Source: an uncultured Paracoccaceae bacterium | GTDB lineage: Bacteria; Pseudomonadota; Alphaproteobacteria; Rhodobacterales; Rhodobacteraceae | Length of the DNA stretch: 64,000 bases | Direction of reading: 5' to 3' | Assembly (NCBI GenBank): GCA_947499635.1 | Contig: CANMPD010000007.1 | Location: 1-64,000, forward strand | Shown here: piece after piece, positions 28,339-37,061 of the stretch | Layout of the letters: the number at the start of each line of letters is the position of its first letter | Numbering within the stretch: position 1 is the first letter of the stretch | Notes under the pieces: model-generated | Databases searched by the model: none | What the model was told of the DNA's origin: nothing | The model's input: the letters and a program-made list of their open reading frames with translations, nothing else | Program-made: the position numbers and the translations under genes

Positions 28339-29577
28339 TTAGGCTGTATCCATTTTACTGTTGCTCAAGTCATGTAGACTGCGGGCCAGTTTCGTAATTT
28401 CTTTGCGCAATGGATTTTTAGGCGCAGATAATGCCAAAGGCTGGCCGTGATCACAGGATTGCAATACGGGCTTTCCGCCATCGGGCAACTGGATATCAAT
28501 CGAAATTTCGAGGCTTTCCGCCATACGTTTGAGACGGCTTCTGCCGTTGAGATCTGTTAACTTCGGGGCCCGATTGAGTATAAACCTTAGTTTTTCAAAG
28601 GGCAGGTCTTCTGATTGCATTGCCCGTTTCAGCCGCAGTGTGTTTTGTGCAGAGCGCATATCAAGTTCGAGACTCGCAAAGTACACATGCGCAATGTTTA
28701 AAACAGTTTCAGTCCACTGGACTAAAGTGTGAGGCAAGTCGATGATGACGAAATCAAAATGACTGCGTGCCATCTCAACCACGCGTAAAATGTCTTCGGG
28801 TGTGATAAACTCGAGTGGAACCATATCACTGGGTGCCGTGAGAACTTGTAGTTTCTCCTGAAATGTCACCAATGATTGGCCAAAGATGTCGTCATCCATC
28901 ATTTCGGTTTCACTTAACATTTCCATCACCGCGTCCCGCCGCGGCAGATCAAGGTAAGTGGCAACGGACCCATGTTGGAGGTCCAGGTCAATGAGGCATA
29001 CACTGGGATTTGTATCATCGGACATCGCGGCCAATTCCCAAGCGAGATTGACGGCAAATGTGGTCGAACCGGATCCTCCCGACATGCCATGAGACACAAT
29101 CACGGCGCCTTCACGCTTGCTGTCAGAGCTCAGTGTTGGCCCGCTTGGCTTGGCGTTGGTGAGGGCGGTTTCGGGTGATTTTAGCCGCTCAATTGCTGTT
29201 GCTAGTTCGTTCTCTGGAAGAGGGTAGGGGACAAATTCACTTGCACCTTGCCGCAGCAGTTTATGTAAGGACGCAGGGGTTACGTCTTCGGCGACGAGGA
29301 TGACTTTTATGTATCGAGACTTGGCTTGCGTGATAATTTCGATCAACAGCGGCAAGTTATTTTCGTCTTCGCTGTCGATTGCGAGCGCTACAAATTCCAA
29401 ACCTTCGGCATCGGGTTGATAAAAGAATGCCAATGCTTCGTTAAAGTTTAGGTCACCCCAGGATTCGCCCATCACAGTTTCCATATCTTCGATCAGTAGA
29501 TCGAAATTATGTATGTCACGACTGATGGTGCATGCCGCTATTAGTGCATTCTCGGGGGTCTCAGCTGTGCCGCTCAT
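28339..29577 (-). CDS. cpaE: Pilus localisation protein CpaE/TadZ
   Basis: 412 residues: an N-terminal receiver-like alpha/beta domain (about 10-135) and a ParA/MinD-like ATPase domain (about 155-400). The family localises the pilus machinery to the pole. The P-loop reads H-G-M-S-G-G-S-G-S-T-T at about 163-173: the general P-loop shape is kept, but the signature lysines are absent (K-G-G-x-G-K-T-T in MinD). The remaining D-L-D-L-Q-H-G switch I and D-L-P-H-T-L switch II motifs are visible. Nucleotide hydrolysis may be weak. Confidence 0.87.
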   Translation of the reverse strand: MSGTAETPENALIAACTISRDIHNFDLLIEDMETVMGESWGDLNFNEALAFFYQPDAEGLEFVALAIDSEDENNLPLLIEIITQAKSRYIKVILVAEDVTPASLHKLLRQGASEFVPYPLPENELATAIERLKSPETALTNAKPSGPTLSSDSKREGAVIVSHGMSGGSGSTTFAVNLAWELAAMSDDTNPSVCLIDLDLQHGSVATYLDLPRRDAVMEMLSETEMMDDDIFGQSLVTFQEKLQVLTAPSDMVPLEFITPEDILRVVEMARSHFDFVIIDLPHTLVQWTETVLNIAHVYFASLELDMRSAQNTLRLKRAMQSEDLPFEKLRFILNRAPKLTDLNGRSRLKRMAESLEISIDIQLPDGGKPVLQSCDHGQPLALSAPKNPLRKEITKLARSLHDLSNSKMDTA

Positions 29578-29779
29578 TTTAACCAGTCCTCAAAAACCTT
29601 TGCTTGAGCTGTTATCGCCCTAAGCACACGGTGTATTCGCTCTTAAAGAGGTCACATCGCCTGTGAGGTAAGGTATTGTATGTAAACGCGGCGAGATTTG
29701 GGCCAAAAAGCCCCAATTCTAGGGAATATTAAGAGAAGCTAATATTTTGTAAATAAACGATAGGACAAGGAAAACTGCA

Positions 29780-29796
29780 CAGACCTTAATGGTCTG
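29780..29796 (-). terminator. Possible terminator after the OmpA-like lipoprotein gene
   Basis: CAGACC and GGTCTG form a 6-bp perfect stem with a 5-base loop, followed on the minus strand by TGCAGTTTTCC. It lies within the 266-base gap between the OmpA-type gene and cpaE. The stem is short, so termination would be partial. Confidence 0.35.
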
Positions 29797-29843
29797 CATC
29801 AATCTGAGCCAGATTTTGTCAGGGATTGCACTGTTACAAATCT

Positions 29844-30479
29844 TTATTCGGACAAAGAAGAGCTTTCGATGGCGCCTTCATATTGCAAAGTGCTCGCGAC
29901 GACAGCGCTTTGGACATAATCACGATAGATGATCTGGCCATAACGTCCATCCAGTTCATTCACGCGCCCTTGGACAAAACCACTGACCTGTGTGACCGTG
30001 CGACGGTTACGACGTTCACGCCCATCCGTCACAATTAATGGCTGTGTTTCACCAAATGAGGCGACAGCCTCGAGGCGGCTTCTGGAAATTCCATGAGACA
30101 CAAGGTAGTTAACTGCCGTGCGTGCCCGGCGTAATCCCAAACGTTTGTTATAACTTGCACTCCCGACAGCATCGGTGTGGCCATAAACTCTAAAACGCAC
30201 CTCGGGGAATTGTTTAATCCATTTGGCTTGTTCATCCAACACTACACGCGCAGCAGCATCTAGGCGTGCATCATCAAAATCAAAATTGATGGTGTTTGGA
30301 ACTTCATCGGCGAACCGTGTCGCCAACTGCTCTGTGACATTGATCTGTCCCGTGAGGACTGCGCTGTTATGTGCAGTCGCTGAACCAAATTGGGATTCAT
30401 CAAGAGGATTACCTGCCTCCTGATACGCGCAGGCGCCTGTTGTCAGAGCCAAACCGAAAAGAGCTATGTGTTTCAGCAT
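29844..30479 (-). CDS. OmpA-family lipoprotein of the Tad locus
   Basis: 211 residues with a signal peptide and lipobox T-G-A-C. The OmpA C-terminal peptidoglycan-binding domain at about 60-165 shows Y-G-H-T-D-A-V-G and the following R-R-A-R-T-A-V-N-Y-L helix. It probably anchors the secretin complex to peptidoglycan. The gene lies between cpaC and cpaE on the same strand, a common tad arrangement in roseobacters. A gap of 266 bases to cpaE is the largest in the locus. Confidence 0.83.
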   Translation of the reverse strand: MLKHIALFGLALTTGACAYQEAGNPLDESQFGSATAHNSAVLTGQINVTEQLATRFADEVPNTINFDFDDARLDAAARVVLDEQAKWIKQFPEVRFRVYGHTDAVGSASYNKRLGLRRARTAVNYLVSHGISRSRLEAVASFGETQPLIVTDGRERRNRRTVTQVSGFVQGRVNELDGRYGQIIYRDYVQSAVVASTLQYEGAIESSSLSE

Positions 30480-30506
30480 ATGAGTCGCCTGCGATTGTGA
30501 GTTACT

Positions 30507-31901
30507 TTAGTCTAGAACGTAGCCGTAAGAGCCGTCAAAATCTTGTCGGGCCACCTCGCCAACCGCCCCGCTGCGGGCGCGTTCGGTTCTACCGAACAAG
30601 AACAAGTCACGTTCACTGGGGGGCTTAATCCGGTCGGTCGGCAAAGAGAAGGCCTCACCACGTGTTGGGGTAACCAGATGTGCCGATACGATAATTACGA
30701 GCTCAGTTTGGTTGCGTTCATACTCTGAACTGCGAAACAAAGCACCCAAAACAGGAATGTCGCCCAACCATGGAACCTGCGATGCGTTGTCGAGGAAGTC
30801 GTCCTCAATTAACCCAGCAATTGCAAAACTTTCGCCGTCGCGCATTTCAACTGTGGTAGAAGTCGATCGCTTTGAAAAGGCGTTAATGCTAAATCCGTCG
30901 GTGGTAATCGAATTGGCCGTATCAATCGCTGAAACCGCAGCCTCCAATTCCAAATTGATCAAATCCCCATCGACAACCCGCGGGACAAAATCCAATTCAA
31001 TACCAAAAGGTTTGAATTCGACCGTTGTTACACCGTCTTCTTGTGCGACTGGTACAGGGTATTCACCACCGGCGAGAAAGGAAGCCTCTTGCCCTGAGAG
31101 GGCCGAGAGGTTTGGCTCAGCCAAAGTTCGTACCAAACCTTTGGTTTCTAATGCCTCGAGCAAGACACCAAATTCTACGGCGCCTGCATCAATGCCAAAA
31201 AAGGCCGCACCGGCAGTTCCATCTGATGTTGTAATTGCTGGATTGGCGAGGCCATTGTTACCGGATAGCCATGTGCCGCTTTCGCCAAATGAATTTCCGC
31301 TTGAGAAGGCTATGGAGGAGCTTAGAGATTTGGATACAGATCGGCTCATCTCAGCAAAGCGCACTTTGAGCATAACCTGTTGTACACCACCCACCGTCAT
31401 CAGGTTACTTACCCGATCGGGCGCGTAACGGTCCGCAAGATCCAATGCACGCTGTAGGCGGGCAACAGAGGAAACGGTCCCAGAGAGCACGATCCCATCA
31501 TTTGCTGTGCGGACTTCGATCTTTTCGTTGGGCAGGATTTGCCCTAGGCGTTCTTTGAACTCTGAGACATCTGCCGCGACACGCACATCAACATTGGTGA
31601 TCAGGCGACCTGATCCGTCCAATAACGTCAACGTAGTGAGCCCGGGAGATTTGCCCAGAACATATATCGACCGATCTGATAGCGAAGAAATATCGGCTAT
31701 TCCTGGGTTGGCGATGCTTAATTCTGAAAATGCAGAGTCAGATTCAACAACAATGGCCCGATTCATAGGGACATTTAGAACCGAATTCGTTCCCTTTTTA
31801 ACAACACGCACGCCTTGGGCTGAACTTGCCGTAGGGGCCGTCGTTGCATAGGATAATGTCAGCCCTAAAAGAGCTGTTGTCAAAAAACGTCGCACTGACA
31901 T
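30507..31901 (-). CDS. cpaC: Tad pilus outer-membrane secretin CpaC/RcpA
   Basis: 464 residues from the ATG at 31901 (AGG ribosome-binding site upstream; the frame continues to 31922). A signal peptide is followed by the pilus-assembly N-domain (V-E-S-D-S-A-F-S-E-L-S-I), a BON-like segment, and the secretin core with V-P-W-L-G-D-I-P-V-L-G-A-L-F-R near the end, the signature of type II/III secretins. It forms the outer-membrane ring for the pilus. Confidence 0.9.
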   Translation of the reverse strand: MSVRRFLTTALLGLTLSYATTAPTASSAQGVRVVKKGTNSVLNVPMNRAIVVESDSAFSELSIANPGIADISSLSDRSIYVLGKSPGLTTLTLLDGSGRLITNVDVRVAADVSEFKERLGQILPNEKIEVRTANDGIVLSGTVSSVARLQRALDLADRYAPDRVSNLMTVGGVQQVMLKVRFAEMSRSVSKSLSSSIAFSSGNSFGESGTWLSGNNGLANPAITTSDGTAGAAFFGIDAGAVEFGVLLEALETKGLVRTLAEPNLSALSGQEASFLAGGEYPVPVAQEDGVTTVEFKPFGIELDFVPRVVDGDLINLELEAAVSAIDTANSITTDGFSINAFSKRSTSTTVEMRDGESFAIAGLIEDDFLDNASQVPWLGDIPVLGALFRSSEYERNQTELVIIVSAHLVTPTRGEAFSLPTDRIKPPSERDLFLFGRTERARSGAVGEVARQDFDGSYGYVLD

Positions 31902-32125
31902 GTGACCTGCCTTTCCGATCACGCCTCAAGATTTGGGATCTTATGCCCCTATTGCCAGTGAAGCTGCGATAGTTTTACATTTATTGCAAGTTCCAAAGGC
32001 AGATTGAGGTAAGCTGGGAAGGTGCGTTTGTAAAATAGTCACAGACTAGATGCACATTTTTCTAAGGGCTATCCTAGATGAATACTTGTGCACCGCTACA
32101 AGTGAACCACTGTAGAGCGGTGCGA

Positions 32126-32986
32126 TCAGTCACTGCAGCGAATTGGAATATCAACAACTTCGGCGCCGCGACGTGTTCGGATCGTACAGACACGTTTCTT
32201 TTCGACAGGGGCTGCAGGCTCAATATCACCTAAGCCAAGCAGCTTACGCTGATCAACATCGGCAACCGTCGCAATTGTATCATCTGCGGCACCAACTAGG
32301 GATAAGGTGAGTTTGCCCGTACTTTGTCCCTGAGCAAGGATCGCAACTTGATCTGGTTTGGCTGTGACGGTCACAGTCCGGGCGATGACGGCCTTGTTTA
32401 CATCTGATCCAGAGATTTGGTCGACGGCGATCAGCTCAACCCCGGATTGGATAAGGCGAGTAATCTCTCCTTTGCGGCGGTCTTTGTTGTCGAAAACTTG
32501 ACCTGTCCAGTATACATCGACACGATCGCCCGGGCGCAGGAAGCCAGAGACACCAGTGGCAACATCAACACGGATAGCAAAGGCGCGCATGCCGCGTTCA
32601 AGGCGTGATGTGATGCCGGCGTCTTCACCAGGTTTGGTTACTTTGACAGCCATTAAGGCTTCGCTCTTTTCGATGGTTCGTAGCACATAACGCGCATCGC
32701 CAGCGTTATCGGACACAAACAGTGTGTCTATGTCAGTGAATGCGCCCTTTGGAAGCGCAGCCTTAGGCCAAGCAACCATTGTGACATCTTCACGTTTCAA
32801 TTTTTCACCGTAGGACAGTTGTTTTGTTGCAACCGCGACATCTATTGTTGCAATGTTGTTACGCCCTTTGGCACGTTCTGCAGCAAGCGCAGCCTGATGT
32901 GCTTGGATATAGTTTTTGGCCATCAAAACGGCACCGCCTGCGAGTGCAACTCCGATGATTAAAACAAGGCTGAATACCGCACGCAT
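32126..32986 (-). CDS. cpaB: Tad pilus assembly protein CpaB/RcpC
   Basis: 286 residues with an N-terminal membrane helix (signal anchor), an SAF domain (about 50-120) and the RcpC/CpaB domain containing F-L-R-P-G-D-R-V-D-V-Y-W. It is a periplasmic component linking secretin and inner membrane. Start ATG 32986 has AGGA six bases upstream; the GTG at 33004 and the ATG at 32992 have poorly spaced sites. Confidence 0.85.
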   Translation of the reverse strand: MRAVFSLVLIIGVALAGGAVLMAKNYIQAHQAALAAERAKGRNNIATIDVAVATKQLSYGEKLKREDVTMVAWPKAALPKGAFTDIDTLFVSDNAGDARYVLRTIEKSEALMAVKVTKPGEDAGITSRLERGMRAFAIRVDVATGVSGFLRPGDRVDVYWTGQVFDNKDRRKGEITRLIQSGVELIAVDQISGSDVNKAVIARTVTVTAKPDQVAILAQGQSTGKLTLSLVGAADDTIATVADVDQRKLLGLGDIEPAAPVEKKRVCTIRTRRGAEVVDIPIRCSD

Positions 32987-33111
32987 GCGCATTCCTTTCT
33001 TCACTCATTTATGAGTGCCTTATGCCGCTCTGCAGTCTGCGAGAGGGTCACGATGTCACAACCTAAATCCGGTGCGCATGTCGTTTTGTCGTATAACGCC
33101 ACGCTGCAAAC

Positions 33112-33285
33112 CTAGAAGGCCCAGGTTGACATAAAGTTAGAGATATTATCAGCCAAGCTTACCCCACCTTCTTGCATAAGCGAGGCAATAAGGGTGACGA
33201 ACACAACGATGAGCGCCGTCATGACCACCCATTCCGCTGAAATAGCACCAGATTCCTGCGTCCTAAAAAGCTTGAGTTTTCGCAT
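33112..33285 (-). CDS. Second Flp-type pilin-like protein, 57 residues
   Basis: A short gene encoding 57 residues. The sequence starts M-R-K-L-K-L-F-R-T-Q-E-S-G and continues A-I-S-A-E-W-V-V-M-T-A, the Flp pilin processing-site pattern: a basic leader, G then A-x-x-x-E or D-W, then a hydrophobic helix to about residue 37. The rest is short, ending in W-A-F. A GAGG ribosome-binding site lies 7 bases before the ATG. It sits between the first pilin and cpaB on the same strand. Compared with the first pilin it has a different mature N-terminus (E-W for D-W) and no acidic tail. It could be a minor pilin. Confidence 0.85.
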   Translation of the reverse strand: MRKLKLFRTQESGAISAEWVVMTALIVVFVTLIASLMQEGGVSLADNISNFMSTWAF

Positions 33286-33393
33286 AACTAGGCCTCGTGA
33301 CTACATAGGAATAAAAAGCCTCGCATTACGGCTAACAGTGGAACTTTTATAGGTTCAATGTCAGGTAAGACGTCCAAGGTGAAATTTTTTGAG

Positions 33394-33424
33394 GATCCCC
33401 GCACTGATATAAATTGCGGGGATC
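33394..33424 (-). terminator. Stable hairpin downstream of the flp pilin gene
   Basis: GATCCCCGCA (33394-33403) and TGCGGGGATC (33415-33424) form a perfect 10-bp stem, 36 bases after the pilin stop. No T run follows on the minus strand. The stem may attenuate read-through or stabilise the pilin mRNA so that pilin is made in excess of the assembly genes. Confidence 0.65.
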
Positions 33425-33460
33425 GGATATCTACAAACTGCTTAGGTCAACTGATCTAAG

Positions 33461-33685
33461 TTAGGTTGTTGGTTCTGCTGGGTCTGCTGGTTCTGCGGCA
33501 CCTTCACCGGCTGGGTTGAGGCCTTCAAGGAATGTGCCTGTGCTCTCGGTGAGGTTTGTCGCACCAGTTTCAATAGACGTGTAGACGACGCCTGCAAGAA
33601 CAACAACGGCTGCGGTTAGGACAACCCAGTCAACAGTCACAGCACCGGAGTCGTCTTTACGGAAATTTTTCAAAAATTTGATCAT
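33461..33685 (-). CDS. flp: Flp-type major pilin, 74 residues
   Basis: Flp/Fap pilin: a basic leader (M-I-K-F-L-K-N-F-R-K-D-D-S-G), the processing site G-A-V-T-V-D-W, a hydrophobic helix of about 18 residues, and a 35-residue tail rich in Ala, Glu, Pro and Thr (P-A-G-E-G-A-A-E-P-A-D). The tail is longer and more acidic than usual for Flp pilins. It lies first in the locus with a very strong AGGAGGG Shine-Dalgarno at 33693-33699, as expected for the main subunit. Confidence 0.9.
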   Translation of the reverse strand: MIKFLKNFRKDDSGAVTVDWVVLTAAVVVLAGVVYTSIETGATNLTESTGTFLEGLNPAGEGAAEPADPAEPTT

Positions 33686-34060
33686 GGTTCGTCCCTCCTA
33701 AGGATCAGTCGTATTCCATTCAGCAAGGGCTTTGAGTGTTCGGCTCTCTCAACTGCGCGACACGCCTTGCCTTGGATGCCGATATTTTGACGGTGGACCG
33801 TGGCATGAATTGGGCTGAAATCGGAAAAATGGTCTAGAATATTAAAAAAATGATAACGTGATTGTAAGCTATTGTATTTGTGAAATTAATATTTTCTTTG
33901 TGCTGGGGTAGCTTTTAAATTTACGTTCAATAACGTCTAAAATGAGGCGAATATGACAGATTTTGGTATGATATCTGGGACGAGACCTCGCGCGGGCCAG
34001 CTGAAATATGTTTAACGTCTGCTGTATGAAGTGAAGTGTTATAGGAAGGTCTTCAAATCG
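33686..34060. promoter_or_regulatory. Divergent promoter region between flp and the transglycosylase gene
   Basis: About 375 bases without a gene, separating divergently transcribed flp (left) and the lytic transglycosylase (right). It is strikingly AT-rich between about 33835 and 33950. It should hold the main promoter of the tad operon. No exact sigma or activator motif could be assigned by eye. Confidence 0.5.
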
Positions 34061-34930
34061 ATGCGTCAGGTTGAAAAGAGGATGCTTAGCTTTGTTATCT
34101 ATGCGTTGATTGGTCTCACCATGGTATCATACGCAGATGTATCCCTTGCACAAGAGGATCGGAACCAGGTGCAAGATGCGCCGGTGCACAGTGCACCCTC
34201 GCATAGTTTTCCCAGTTTTCAAGCAAAGCGGATTAAACCACCTGAACCGGGGCGCAAGAAGTTGATCACGATTCAGATTGACCCAGAGCAAGCGTCCGAG
34301 CCGACGCCGAGTGACATTACTCGCGAGCAGACTACGCCCGTCGTGCAGACACGTTATCCATGGTTTTGGGAGATGTTTTCCCCGTCTTTAGCCGAGGCCA
34401 GCCCAGGGCGTTTGGAAGATGCGCTACACGAAGTGACACGGCGCGCTGACATTGACGCGCCGCGATTGCAAGTGTTTCAGGATATCGTAAAAGCGCATGG
34501 GATTGATATCCTGAAGGCCACGATAGGAGCCAATGTCTCTCCGGCATTGGTTCTTGCTGTGATTTCGGTTGAGTCTTCAGGCCACGTGGATGCCGTCAGT
34601 ACGGCGGGTGCTTTGGGTCTTATGCAATTGATGCCGGATACTGCTGCACGTTTTGGTGTTACAGACCCATTTGTTCCGGAACAAAATATTGCAGGGGGTG
34701 TTGCCCTATTGGACGTGTTGATACGACAATATGAGGCAGATCCGATTTTGGTGCTTGCGGCATATAATGCGGGTGCTGGGTCGGTTCGGGATCATGACGG
34801 TGTTCCACCATTTCCAGAAACCCGTAACTACGTCCCTAAGGTACTCGCTGCGTATCAGGTGGCTCAAGGTCTCTGCCAGACGCCACCGATATTGATTTCT
34901 GATGGCTGTGTTTTTCAGAGCTTGAAGTAA
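34061..34930 (+). CDS. Lytic murein transglycosylase (SLT domain)
   Basis: 289 residues from the ATG at 34061, with AGGAAGG about 11 bases upstream; GTG 34031 is a longer alternative. A signal peptide (about 1-30) and a low-complexity, Pro-rich region of about 80 residues precede the SLT domain at 150-270, with catalytic Glu-171 in S-V-E-S-S-G, A-L-G-L-M-Q-L-M-P and A-A-Y-N-A-G-A-G. It cleaves peptidoglycan. Divergent position beside the tad locus suggests it opens the wall for the pilus, which is inference. Confidence 0.85.
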   Translation: MRQVEKRMLSFVIYALIGLTMVSYADVSLAQEDRNQVQDAPVHSAPSHSFPSFQAKRIKPPEPGRKKLITIQIDPEQASEPTPSDITREQTTPVVQTRYPWFWEMFSPSLAEASPGRLEDALHEVTRRADIDAPRLQVFQDIVKAHGIDILKATIGANVSPALVLAVISVESSGHVDAVSTAGALGLMQLMPDTAARFGVTDPFVPEQNIAGGVALLDVLIRQYEADPILVLAAYNAGAGSVRDHDGVPPFPETRNYVPKVLAAYQVAQGLCQTPPILISDGCVFQSLK

Positions 34931-34961
34931 AGGCGCGGGTTGGAGAAGGTCACGCAACAGG

Positions 34962-34999
34962 CCAGCCGAAACGATAATGCGATCCGGCTGGGGTGTTTT
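34962..34999 (+). terminator. Terminator after the transglycosylase gene
   Basis: CCAGCCG (34962-34968) pairs with CGGCTGG (34985-34991) and is followed by GGTGTTTTT. It also lies immediately downstream of the converging CoA-transferase gene, so it may be shared. Confidence 0.65.
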
Positions 35000-35003
35000 T
35001 GGT

Positions 35004-35645
35004 TTAATCTACAAGTGTAGCTTCTGTGGCAGCTCTGAGCGTTTGCTCATCCACTCCATCGGCGAGTTCAACAATCTTGAGACCGCCATCAACCACATCT
35101 AGAACGCCAAGGTTTGTAATAATCCGATCAACGACGGACTGACCGGTCAATGGCAGAGTGCAAGATTTCAGAATTTTAGAGTCGCCGTGTTTGTTTGTAT
35201 GATCCATAACCACAACAACACGGCCGACACCTGCAACCAGATCCATCGCGCCGCCCATGCCCTTGATCAACTTTCCCGGGATCATCCAATTGGCAAGGTC
35301 ACCGTTTTGCGCAACTTCCATTGCACCCAAGATAGCCATGGCGATTTTGCCGCCGCGGATCATAGCAAAGGATTGGGCTGAGTCAAAATATGCAGTTTGC
35401 GGAAGCTCAGTGATAGTTTGCTTGCCTGCATTAATCAGGTCAGCGTCTTCTTCACCCTCAAATGGAAAGGGGCCCATCCCCAGCATCCCGTTTTCAGATT
35501 GAAGTGTAACCTCGATCCCTTCGGGAATATGGTTAGACACCAGTGTTGGAATGCCAATACCAAGATTTACATACCATCCGTCTTGTAATTCCTGTGCTGC
35601 GCGTGCCGCCATTTGGTCGCGGTTCCAGCCTATTACGTCAGCCAT
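35004..35645 (-). CDS. 3-oxoacid CoA-transferase, subunit B
   Basis: 213 residues. The catalytic glutamate that forms the glutamyl-CoA thioester is Glu-51 in the S-E-N-G motif; G-G-A-M-D-L-V-A-G follows at about 145. The subunit works with the A subunit gene, whose stop overlaps this start by one base (TAATG). The usual reaction moves CoA from succinyl-CoA to acetoacetate or another 3-oxoacid. The longer frame to 35795 overlaps subunit A and is not the real start. Confidence 0.9.
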   Translation of the reverse strand: MADVIGWNRDQMAARAAQELQDGWYVNLGIGIPTLVSNHIPEGIEVTLQSENGMLGMGPFPFEGEEDADLINAGKQTITELPQTAYFDSAQSFAMIRGGKIAMAILGAMEVAQNGDLANWMIPGKLIKGMGGAMDLVAGVGRVVVVMDHTNKHGDSKILKSCTLPLTGQSVVDRIITNLGVLDVVDGGLKIVELADGVDEQTLRAATEATLVD

Positions 35646-36367
35646 TATGCCTCTCCCTTTGCGCGTACTGTGCGTTGCTCGATGCGTTTTTCGTGATCGC
35701 CCTGAACAATGCGGTGTACGTAGATGCCAGGCAGATGGATCGTATCCGGATCGAGCGAACCGGTTGGGACAATTTCCTCGACTTCGGCGATGCAAATTTT
35801 GCCGCAGGTCGCTGCCGGCGCGTTAAAGTTGCGCGCGGTTTTGCGAAATACCAAGTTCCCAGTTTCGTCAGCTTTCCAAGCTTTAACAATGGCCAGATCG
35901 GCAAAGATGCCTTCTTCCATTATATATGTCTCGGGTTTGTTTTCCGGGCCTGTCGGGAAATCTTTGTGTTCTTTGCCCTCTGCGATGACGGTGCCCACGC
36001 CGGTTTTGGTGTAAAATCCGGGTATTCCTGCGCCACCTGCACGCATACGTTCGGCTAAGGTGCCTTGAGGATTGAATTCAAGCTCCAATTCACCAGACAG
36101 ATACTGTCGCATGAACTCGGCGTTTTCGCCGACGTAGGACGAGATCATCTTTTTCACTTGCCGTGTTTGCAGGAGAATGCCGATGCCAAAGTCATCCACG
36201 CCCGCATTGTTGGACGCAAATGTAAGATCCTTGGTGCCCGCATCTTTGATCGCCTGAAGTAAAAGTTCGGGGATGCCACAAAGCCCAAAGCCACCTGCGG
36301 CAATCAACATACCATCCTGCAACAGCCCGTCCAATGCCTCGGCGGCTGAGCCATAAATTTTCTTCAT
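35645..36367 (-). CDS. 3-oxoacid CoA-transferase, subunit A
   Basis: 240 residues from the ATG at 36367, with GGAG six bases upstream. It contains the subunit A G-G-F-G-L-C-G-I-P loop at about 25-33 and the E-F-N-P-Q-G-T-L-A-E-R signature. Together with subunit B it forms the heterotetramer that activates acetoacetate (ketone body or beta-hydroxybutyrate use). No regulator gene is adjacent. Confidence 0.9.
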   Translation of the reverse strand: MKKIYGSAAEALDGLLQDGMLIAAGGFGLCGIPELLLQAIKDAGTKDLTFASNNAGVDDFGIGILLQTRQVKKMISSYVGENAEFMRQYLSGELELEFNPQGTLAERMRAGGAGIPGFYTKTGVGTVIAEGKEHKDFPTGPENKPETYIMEEGIFADLAIVKAWKADETGNLVFRKTARNFNAPAATCGKICIAEVEEIVPTGSLDPDTIHLPGIYVHRIVQGDHEKRIEQRTVRAKGEA

Positions 36368-36801
36368 CGAAATCTCCCATTGCAAACGCTTGAAACAGAG
36401 TCTCGCTGTTTGAGGACAACAGAGTCAATAACATGTATTGTATTGCGTATTCTTACGGAGGTCATTTGGTTCGGGAGAACCACTGTATTATATGGTTTTT
36501 GTCTGGATCGCAGGGCTTTGCTCTCGACTCACGGGATATTCGCAAAATAAGAGTTAGAAACTTTCAGGAGCCAATCAGCTATGGGACGCCGCAATCGGTG
36601 ATCTAGGTGTTTTGGAGGGGGGGTAGAGCAGCGGCCAACGCAGGCGTCGTTTGTTTTCAAACTGCCCGGTAATATTGGGAATTTTTCTATAATTTAATAG
36701 ACCAACGGAGCCGGTCTTATTCGTCGTACAGAGCACTATTTTATCGGAAGAAAACTTTAATGCCCTGAACCGGATATTCTATCGAACATGCGGCAGACCA
36801 G
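36368..36801. other. Gene-free stretch upstream of the CoA-transferase operon
   Basis: About 430 bases; the part near 36400-36560 probably carries the promoter of the CoA-transferase operon. No hairpin, gene or known motif was identified. Confidence 0.4.
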
Positions 36802-36876
36802 TGGCATCCCGTAGGGGAATCGAACCCCTCTTTTCAGGTTGAAAACCTGACGTCCTAACCGATAGACGAACGGGAC
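36802..36876 (-). tRNA. tRNA-Glu (UUC), copy 1
   Basis: A 75-base cloverleaf including an encoded CCA. The acceptor stem pairs GTCCCGT with ACGGGAT (one G-T pair). The anticodon stem TCAGG/CCTGA holds loop TTTTCAA, giving anticodon TTC for glutamate. The T arm is GGGGTTCGATTCCCC. A 7-base D-loop region fits. It is identical to the copy at 39081-39155. Both lie on the minus strand. Confidence 0.95.
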
Positions 36877-37003
36877 GCTCTTGGCGTGAGGGGGTTCTAG
36901 GGGGTTCAGTATGTTGGTGCAAGGGCAAAAAACAGTTAATTTCACTTTTCTTTGCGACAACGTCCATCAATGAAATTTTGAAAGACTTACAGCACCGTGA
37001 ACT

Positions 37004-37041
37004 GCGCGCTCTAGCGTGATTTTTGAAGAGCTAGAGCGCGC
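37004..37041 (-). terminator. Terminator-like hairpin after the chemoreceptor gene
   Basis: GCGCGCTCTAGC (37004-37015) and GCTAGAGCGCGC (37030-37041) form a perfect 12-bp stem, 20 bases after the chemoreceptor stop and in front of the tRNA-Glu. A T run is lacking. Confidence 0.65.
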
Positions 37042-37061
37042 ATAATCATATTATCACGAGC

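Noticed and set aside
34026-34060. Upstream start (GTG 34031) for the lytic transglycosylase
   Set aside because: The better-spaced AGGAAGG favours ATG 34061, and the signal peptide fits there.
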